Shown here in pieces: positions 59,239 to 64,000 of a stretch of DNA of 64,000 bases. Below the pieces are notes generated by a model. It was not told the DNA's origin, searched no databases, and saw only the letters and a program-made list of their open reading frames with translations. The position numbers were made by a program, and so were the translations under genes. The stretch is from Hathewaya histolytica (lineage in GTDB: Bacteria; Bacillota; Clostridia; Clostridiales; Clostridiaceae), in assembly GCF_901482605.1 (NCBI RefSeq), contig NZ_LR590481.1:62001-126000 (forward strand), given 5' to 3'. How positions within the stretch are numbered: position 1 is the stretch's first letter; each line of letters opens with the position of its first letter.

Positions 59239-60594
59239 ATGAAGAAAAAGTTTATTTCTGTATTACTTTCAGCAGTAATGGCAGTATCAATGATTGGGTG
59301 TGGAAGTTCTTCAGGAGCAAAGGACTCTGAAAAGAAGGAAGAGGCTAAAACTGTAGAAGCCAAGGCTGATATTCCATCAGAAATTAAGAATAAGGTCGAA
59401 ATAGAATTTTGGCATTCTATGAAAGGTGGAAATGAAGAGAGCATAAAACAAATAACAAAGGACTTTGAAGATAAAAATCCAAATATTAAAATTAAGCTAG
59501 TTAACCAAGGCGGTTATAGGGATTTATTCCAAAAACTTATGGGAGCAGCTAAGAGTAATACATTACCAGCTATAACTCAAATATATAACAATAGGTTAAC
59601 TTGGTATATGGATAAGGAACTTGTACAAGACTTAAAGCCTTATGAAAAAGATAAAAAACATGGAATGAAAGATGAAGAAGTTAAAGATATTGCAGAGATT
59701 TTTTATAAAGATGGTACTTTTGGTGATAAGCAATATTCATTACCTTTAAATAAAAGCCAAATGGTTATGTATTACAATGAGGATATGCTAAAAGAAAAAG
59801 GCGTGGAAGTACCTAAAACTTGGGATGAACTTAAAGAAGCTTCTAAAAAATTAACTGTAGATAAAGACAAGGATGGTAAACCAGAAGTTCATGGTATTGC
59901 CTTTGAAAATAATATTTCTACAGATATAGGTATATGGGTAAGACAAGCTGGTGGAGAAGTTATTGATGAAGATAAGGACAAAATCAATTTTGACTCAGCT
60001 GAAACTAAGGCAGCAGTTAACTTTATAAGTGAAATGATAAAAGATAAAACAGCTACTTTAGCTGGGGAAGATAAGCATTCAAATAATGTTTTCATTAAGA
60101 AAAGAGCAGCTATGTGTGTTGCTTCAACTTCAGCATTACCTTATATTAAAAAAAGTTTTGAAGGTAAGTGGTTCGTAGCTCCATTACCAGTAGATAAAGT
60201 CTATGCTCAATTATACTATGGAACTAACATAGCTATGTTCAACAAAGGAACTCCTGAACAAAAATTAGCAGCTTGGTTATATATGAAGCACCTTATAAAT
60301 ACTGAAAATACAACTAAATTCTCAATGGATACAGGATATATTCCAGTTAGAAAATCAGCTATTGAGAGCGAAAAATACAAAGAATTCTTAAAGAAAAATC
60401 AGGCAAAAGAAGTACCATTAAAAACTTTAGACAAAGGATGGACTGGTTCTAGAGGTATAGGAACTATTCCAGCATTAGATGTTTTAGGTAAAGAGCTTGA
60501 ACAAGTATTTGCTGGTAAAAAATCAGTAGATGAAGCATTAAAAACTGCTCAACAAAATGGCGAAAAAGCAATGAAAGAAGCTAGAAGCAATTAG
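59239..60594 (+). CDS. ugpB: UgpB-type substrate-binding lipoprotein
   Basis: 451 residues. A lipoprotein signal (lipobox M-I-G-C, Cys21) and an extracellular solute-binding domain. Segments IEFWHSMKGG near residue 55, LVNQGGYRDLFQKLMGAAK, PAITQIYNNRLTWYM and NKSQMVMYYNEDML align with the UgpB pattern (FWHSM, YYN), so sn-glycerol-3-phosphate or a glycerophosphodiester is the best guess for the ligand. This is the only extracellular component of the operon. The ribosome site is AGAGGGGG. Confidence 0.85.
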   Translation: MKKKFISVLLSAVMAVSMIGCGSSSGAKDSEKKEEAKTVEAKADIPSEIKNKVEIEFWHSMKGGNEESIKQITKDFEDKNPNIKIKLVNQGGYRDLFQKLMGAAKSNTLPAITQIYNNRLTWYMDKELVQDLKPYEKDKKHGMKDEEVKDIAEIFYKDGTFGDKQYSLPLNKSQMVMYYNEDMLKEKGVEVPKTWDELKEASKKLTVDKDKDGKPEVHGIAFENNISTDIGIWVRQAGGEVIDEDKDKINFDSAETKAAVNFISEMIKDKTATLAGEDKHSNNVFIKKRAAMCVASTSALPYIKKSFEGKWFVAPLPVDKVYAQLYYGTNIAMFNKGTPEQKLAAWLYMKHLINTENTTKFSMDTGYIPVRKSAIESEKYKEFLKKNQAKEVPLKTLDKGWTGSRGIGTIPALDVLGKELEQVFAGKKSVDEALKTAQQNGEKAMKEARSN

Positions 60595-60604
60595 GTGATT
60601 ATAT

Positions 60605-61156
60605 ATGGATAAGAGTAGAAAAATGTGTATAGTCGCTCATTGTTTTTTAAATGCTAATTCAAAGGTTGAATCTCCAAAGTGTAAGTACAGTTCAGTATTT
60701 AAAAGACTAATTTATGAATTAATAGAAAGGGATTATGGAATAATCCAGTTGCCCTGTCCAGAACTTATGCATTATGGTATGAGAAGATGGGGACATGCGA
60801 AGGAACAATTTGATAATCCATTCTACAGAAAAACATGTAGGGAGTTATTAATTCCTATGGTAGAACAAGCTAAAGAATATATACAAAACGGATATGTTAT
60901 AGATTATATAATAGGAGTAAATGGTAGTCCTAGTTGTGGTATTGATGGTACTTGTAAGTCTAAGGACTATATAGGAGAGATTTCTGGAATTAAAAATATA
61001 GAGAATCTAACTAAGTCCATAACATATGAAAAAGAGTACGGTGTGTACATGGAAGAGCTTGAAAAACTATTAAAGGAAGAAAATTTAGATATAGAGTTCT
61101 TAGGAATTAGTGAAAGAGAAATTGAAAAGTATGATTTTAATCTAATATTTAAATAA
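60605..61156 (+). CDS. TudS-like (DUF523-related) Fe-S desulfidase candidate
   Basis: 183 residues. Three conserved cysteines stand in AHCFLNANSK, LPCPEL and GVNGSPSCG, as in thiouracil desulfidase TudS, where three Cys hold a [4Fe-4S] cluster with an open site for a sulfide. From memory it belongs to the clostridial CD3072-type TudS-related group. It starts 10 nt after the binding protein gene and ends the operon, which suggests a role with the imported substrate, possibly a sulfur-containing one; that is inference. The ribosome site is AGGTGATTATAT. Confidence 0.82.
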   Translation: MDKSRKMCIVAHCFLNANSKVESPKCKYSSVFKRLIYELIERDYGIIQLPCPELMHYGMRRWGHAKEQFDNPFYRKTCRELLIPMVEQAKEYIQNGYVIDYIIGVNGSPSCGIDGTCKSKDYIGEISGIKNIENLTKSITYEKEYGVYMEELEKLLKEENLDIEFLGISEREIEKYDFNLIFK

Positions 61157-61168
61157 TAGAAGTAGTTT

Positions 61169-61198
61169 AGGATAAGCATAAAGGCTTATCCTTTTTTT
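61169..61198 (+). terminator. terminator of the Ugp/TudS operon
   Basis: AGGATAAGC (61169-61177) / GCTTATCCT (61184-61192) followed by a run of T. Confidence 0.92.
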
Positions 61199-61224
61199 AT
61201 TATCATAAATATTTTAAATGTATA

Positions 61225-61282
61225 TTGACTATTATAATATATAAATATAATATATAAGTATATTAGAAAAAACTAATATACT
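61225..61282 (+). promoter_or_regulatory. ars promoter and ArsR operator
   Basis: A promoter (TTGACT 61225-61230, TATAAT 61246-61251) is followed by the perfect inverted repeat AGTATATTAG (61257-61266) / CTAATATACT (61273-61282), 21 nt before the arsR start. ArsR family repressors bind such dyads next to their promoter. Confidence 0.75.
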
Positions 61283-61302
61283 ATATATTAAGGTGTGATT
61301 TA

Positions 61303-61560
61303 ATGGATAAGGAAGTTAGGGTTTTAAAAGCATTAGCTCATCCTATAAGACTTAAAATAGTAAAGAGACTTTTAAATGGAGAGCTTTGTGTATGTAAGTT
61401 AAATGAAGATGTAGAGTTTACACAATCGAATTTGTCCCAACACCTTAGAATTTTAAGAGATGCAGATATATTAAATGCTAGAAAAGAAGGCATGTGGACA
61501 TACTACAGTATTGCTAATAAAAAAGTAATAGAACTTATAGAAATGGTGCAAAACTTATAA
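61303..61560 (+). CDS. arsR: ArsR family transcriptional repressor
   Basis: 85 residues, a compact winged helix-turn-helix. The metal-sensing motif ELCVCKL (Cys29, Cys31) is that of As(III)/Sb(III)-sensing ArsR proteins. TQSNLSQHLRILRDADILNARKEGMWTYYSI gives the recognition helix and wing. It lies behind its inverted-repeat operator and 79 nt before arsM, so it should repress the operon until arsenite binds. Confidence 0.92.
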   Translation: MDKEVRVLKALAHPIRLKIVKRLLNGELCVCKLNEDVEFTQSNLSQHLRILRDADILNARKEGMWTYYSIANKKVIELIEMVQNL

Positions 61561-61639
61561 ATAATTATGTTGGCAAAGATCTTTTTAAATTATTATAGAA
61601 GGTATTTGTTGGATGAATCTAGCATAGGAGGACAGTAAT

Positions 61640-62446
61640 ATGAGTGAAACAAAGAAAGATAAAATAAGAGAAAGTGTACGTAATAGTTATAAGAAATTTG
61701 CTTTAGGAAATGCTTTATTTAAAAAAGGTGGAAATTGTTGTGGTGATAATAGCAGAGGTGTTGAGTTAAACAGATCAGTTAATGATATTACAAGTAATAT
61801 AGGGTATTCTAAAGAAGATATAGAATCTGTTCCGGACGAATCTAATATGGGGCTTGGATGCGGAAACCCTCAATTAATTGCAAATATAAAAGAGGGGGAA
61901 GTGGTTCTAGATTTAGGTAGTGGTGGTGGATTTGATTGCTTTTTAGCTTCTAAAAAAGTTGGAAGAGGTGGGCATGTTATTGGAGTAGATATGACACCAG
62001 AGATGATAAGTAAGTCTAGACTTAATGCATCGAGAAATAGATATAGAAATGTAGAATTTAGACTTGGAGAGATTGAGAATTTACCTGTAGCCGATAATTT
62101 TGTAGATGTTATAATATCAAACTGTGTTATAAATTTATCTCCTTCCAAACAAAGGGTGTACAATGAAGCATATCGTGTACTTAAGGGTGGAGGAAGACTT
62201 GCAATATCAGATGTAGTCTTAATGAGAAACCTGCCAAAAGAAGTACAAAATGATGAAAAGCTTTACTGTGGCTGAGTTACAGGAGCATCTTCAGTTGAAG
62301 AGCTTAAAATCTATTTAACCAAAGCAGGATTTAAAAATATAGATATAGAACTAAAAGAAGTTTCAAGAGAGTATGCAGAAAAATGGGGACATGGCTTAAA
62401 AGTAGGGGAGTATATAATGTCTGGTGCTATTAGGGCCATTAAATAA
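61640..62446 (+). CDS. arsM: arsenite S-adenosylmethyltransferase, probable selenoprotein (TGA = Sec212)
   Basis: 268 residues if TGA 62273-62275 is read as selenocysteine. SAM-binding motif VVLDLGSGGGFDC at 89-101. Conserved arsenic-binding thiols: Cys74 in MGLGCGNPQ, Cys162 in ISNCVINL, and the third in YCGU, where other ArsM proteins have YCxC(V/I)xGA; here that Cys is the TGA codon. The sequence continues in frame as VTGASSVEELKIYL to a normal end at 62446 (final Lys), with the family length. A hairpin 18 nt behind the TGA matches a bacterial SECIS (62276-62305). A nonsense mutation would look like this too, but then the C-terminal part should drift. The enzyme methylates As(III) to volatile forms. 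Confidence 0.85.
62276..62305 (+). promoter_or_regulatory. candidate bacterial SECIS element in arsM
   Basis: Directly behind the in-frame TGA: stem GCaTCTTC / GAAGAGC (62285-62292 with 62297-62303, one bulged A) extendable by two pairs, with loop AGTT starting 18 nt after the TGA. Distance, stem length and a G in the second loop position fit bacterial SECIS elements. Ribosomes would recruit SelB there. Confidence 0.7.
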
Positions 62447-62528
62447 GAGGATATAATATAAGCTAAGGGAGATTTGTTTTACAGGGTATTTAATAATTGT
62501 TTAACTATAAACAAAAAATAAGTAATTT

Positions 62529-62551
62529 AAGCCACCTAATGGTGGCTTTTG
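62529..62551 (+). terminator. terminator of the ars operon
   Basis: AAGCCACC / GGTGGCTT with the loop TAAT, then TTGTAT. Confidence 0.8.
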
Positions 62552-62606
62552 TATCTAATATTTTTAACTTTTATACAGTTCTTTTATATATACAAAAGTA
62601 TTCGTT

Positions 62607-63167
62607 TTAATAAGGTTTTTCAGATAACATATATTTTAAAGCTTTATCTAATAAGCGTTTATTATTTGTATCAGCCAACCTTACACGTTCTCCAAAGTGA
62701 CCATAAAGTTTATCATTCTTTGTGTATCCCCAATCATATATATCGGCTTCAGTAAATTCTATGAGTTCTCCATCTTTTAATGGAACTATTTTATTTGTAT
62801 TAGTATCTATTTTTCCAAAGGTTGCTTTAAAGTCATCATTCGCAACTTTTCCATATATCTTTTTACCTTGCCTTTTAATATCATCTAACCAAACATAGTT
62901 ATTTTCTTCACCGTCAGTAAGTATGATTTGTAAAATAAATTCTGTTTCTTTGTTTTTTCTATTATCGAATACTTCCCAAAAGTGTGGTAGAGATTTTCGA
63001 GCATCTTCCATAGCTTTCATCATTTTACTTTCATATGTATCTACATATAGCATATTGCAAGAATTACTAGGAACAGTTTTATTATTATCCTTATTTAGAA
63101 AATATATAATTCCACTTAAAACTGCAGTTGCCAACACAACACTTATAAAGATATGAGATTTTTTCAT
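62607..63167 (-). CDS. membrane-anchored DUF2314 protein
   Basis: 186 residues. One N-terminal transmembrane helix (about 6-23) and a DUF2314 domain: MMKAMEDARKSLPHFWEVF, then NNYVWLDDIKRQGKKIYGKVANDDF and the closing VPLKDGELIEFTEADIYDWGY. The I-x-D-W ending is characteristic. The domain's role is unknown. The product probably faces the outside of the cell. The start follows AGGGGGAAACTT. Convergent with the ars operon. Confidence 0.85.
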   Translation of the reverse strand: MKKSHIFISVVLATAVLSGIIYFLNKDNNKTVPSNSCNMLYVDTYESKMMKAMEDARKSLPHFWEVFDNRKNKETEFILQIILTDGEENNYVWLDDIKRQGKKIYGKVANDDFKATFGKIDTNTNKIVPLKDGELIEFTEADIYDWGYTKNDKLYGHFGERVRLADTNNKRLLDKALKYMLSEKPY

Positions 63168-63379
63168 AAGTTTCCCCCTAAATTTATTATGTAAAATTTA
63201 AATTTAATGTAATAAAAGAACTGTTACAGAAGTTATTATATCATTTAATATGTCCAAATAGCTTATAAAATTTATAAGAAAGCAGTTGTGTGAATATTTT
63301 GTTATATGTCAAATTACGACAAAAATTTTAACTTTAATATTGTATTATATATCTAATAGCTATAAAGGGGGGAGTTACA

Positions 63380-64000
63380 ATTATTAAGGTAAATAATTTA
63401 ACTAAGAGATATTCAAAGTATAATGTAACTGCATTGGATTGTATGGATTTAGAAATAAGTAAAGGGGATATAGTGGGCCTTCTTGGGCCTAATGGTGCAG
63501 GTAAGACAACTTTAATAAAATGTCTTTGCGGACTTATAGCTCAAGATGAAGGGGATATATTTATTGATAAAATTAGGCTAGAAGAAAAGAATTTAAGAGA
63601 GCACCTTAAAAATATAGGAGCAGTTCTTGAAGGTGCAAGGAACTTATATTGGAATTTAACTGTATTAGATAATGCTTATTATTTAGGAGCATTAAAGGGG
63701 AAGGATAAGAAATATATTGATGAGTTTATAGAAAAGTACAGAGATAGTTTTGGATTAAGTGAACTTCTTGATAGAAAGATAAATTCTCTTTCTTTAGGAC
63801 AAAAGCAGAAAGTTGCTATTATTATATCTTTAATTCATAGACCTAAAATTATAATTTTGGACGAACCATCCAATGGTTTAGATATAGATTCGAAGACAGA
63901 TTTAATAAGCATATTAAAGGACATAAAGGAAGAGTTTAATAGTACCATGCTTATAACTTCTCATGATGTAGATTTTATAAGGAGGGTAGTAGATAAATTT
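63380..64000 (+). CDS. ABC transporter ATP-binding protein, 3' end outside the window
   Basis: At least 207 residues are in the window and the frame runs off its end. Walker A GPNGAGKTT (about 36-44), signature LSLGQKQK, Walker B IIILDEPSNGLD, and H-loop ITSHD are visible. No ATG, GTG or TTG fits: the frame opens GGGGGGAG-TTACA-ATT-ATT-AAG, giving (M)IKVNNLTKRY, the exact usual N-terminus of this family, if the first ATT (63380) is the initiator. The ribosome site is strong and properly spaced. ATT initiation is rare. Its permease is presumably just beyond the window. Confidence 0.88.
   Translation, partial: MIKVNNLTKRYSKYNVTALDCMDLEISKGDIVGLLGPNGAGKTTLIKCLCGLIAQDEGDIFIDKIRLEEKNLREHLKNIGAVLEGARNLYWNLTVLDNAYYLGALKGKDKKYIDEFIEKYRDSFGLSELLDRKINSLSLGQKQKVAIIISLIHRPKIIILDEPSNGLDIDSKTDLISILKDIKEEFNSTMLITSHDVDFIRRVVDKF

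Noticed and set aside
62273-62275. Reading arsM as a simple truncated gene or pseudogene
   Set aside because: The TGA falls exactly on a conserved Cys column, the 3' part remains a good ArsM C-terminus, and a SECIS-like hairpin follows; truncation remains the alternative but is less likely.

Overview
The window is chromosomal DNA from a low-GC Firmicute, almost certainly a Clostridium sensu stricto. Evidence: a clostridial-type 16S gene, very AT-rich intergenic DNA, strong GGAGG ribosome sites, LytTR/agr signalling, an FMN-binding lipoprotein next to ApbE, and a tandem glycine riboswitch. No database search was possible, so functions come from motifs and remembered families.

Layout. 1-421: end of one rRNA operon (23S tail, 5S, tRNA-Asn, tRNA-Phe). 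597-4722 (minus): FMN-binding lipoprotein, its flavin transferase ApbE, a MATE exporter and a Bcp-type peroxiredoxin. 5288-10322: a complete rRNA operon ending in tRNA-Lys. 10492-20590: an ABC exporter pair, an EamA transporter, an MscS channel, a glycine-riboswitch-controlled UPF0126/TRIC-type transporter, and a LytS/LytR two-component pair before a CstA-type transporter. 20705-27498: a MacB-like exporter, a candidate small RNA, an iron-dependent alcohol dehydrogenase, a DUF2971-like protein, a lipoprotein and a MtaA/HemE-family methyltransferase. 28631-31359: an agr quorum-sensing locus, including a 48-residue AgrD precursor that overlaps the 3' end of agrC on the opposite strand.

31758-42316 is accessory and partly decayed: a short orphan transcript, two YcxB-like proteins, a secreted Ser-rich protein whose promoter holds a Fur-like box, an ABC ATPase with its centre deleted, a frameshifted permease, a frameshifted small membrane protein, a secreted peptide frameshifted in a G tract inside its signal sequence, an intact exporter with three permeases and one ATPase, and a mobile-element relic.

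42825-48330 is an ABC/FtsX transporter followed by an OmpR-type two-component system. 48473-55749 holds a LUD protein, a regulator, a DUF5058 membrane pair, a deleted M20 peptidase, an intact M20 amidohydrolase and an MFS transporter. 56421-61156 is a complete Ugp-like ABC importer ending in a TudS-like Fe-S desulfidase candidate. 61225-62551 is an arsenic operon: ArsR, then an ArsM whose third arsenic-binding cysteine is encoded by an in-frame TGA followed by a SECIS-like hairpin, so it is probably a selenoprotein that standard gene calling would truncate. The window ends inside an ABC ATPase gene that appears to start with ATT.

The most interesting points are the Sec-type ArsM, the convergent agrBD/agrC overlap, the riboswitch-transporter pair, the candidate small RNA, and the decaying peptide/exporter island.
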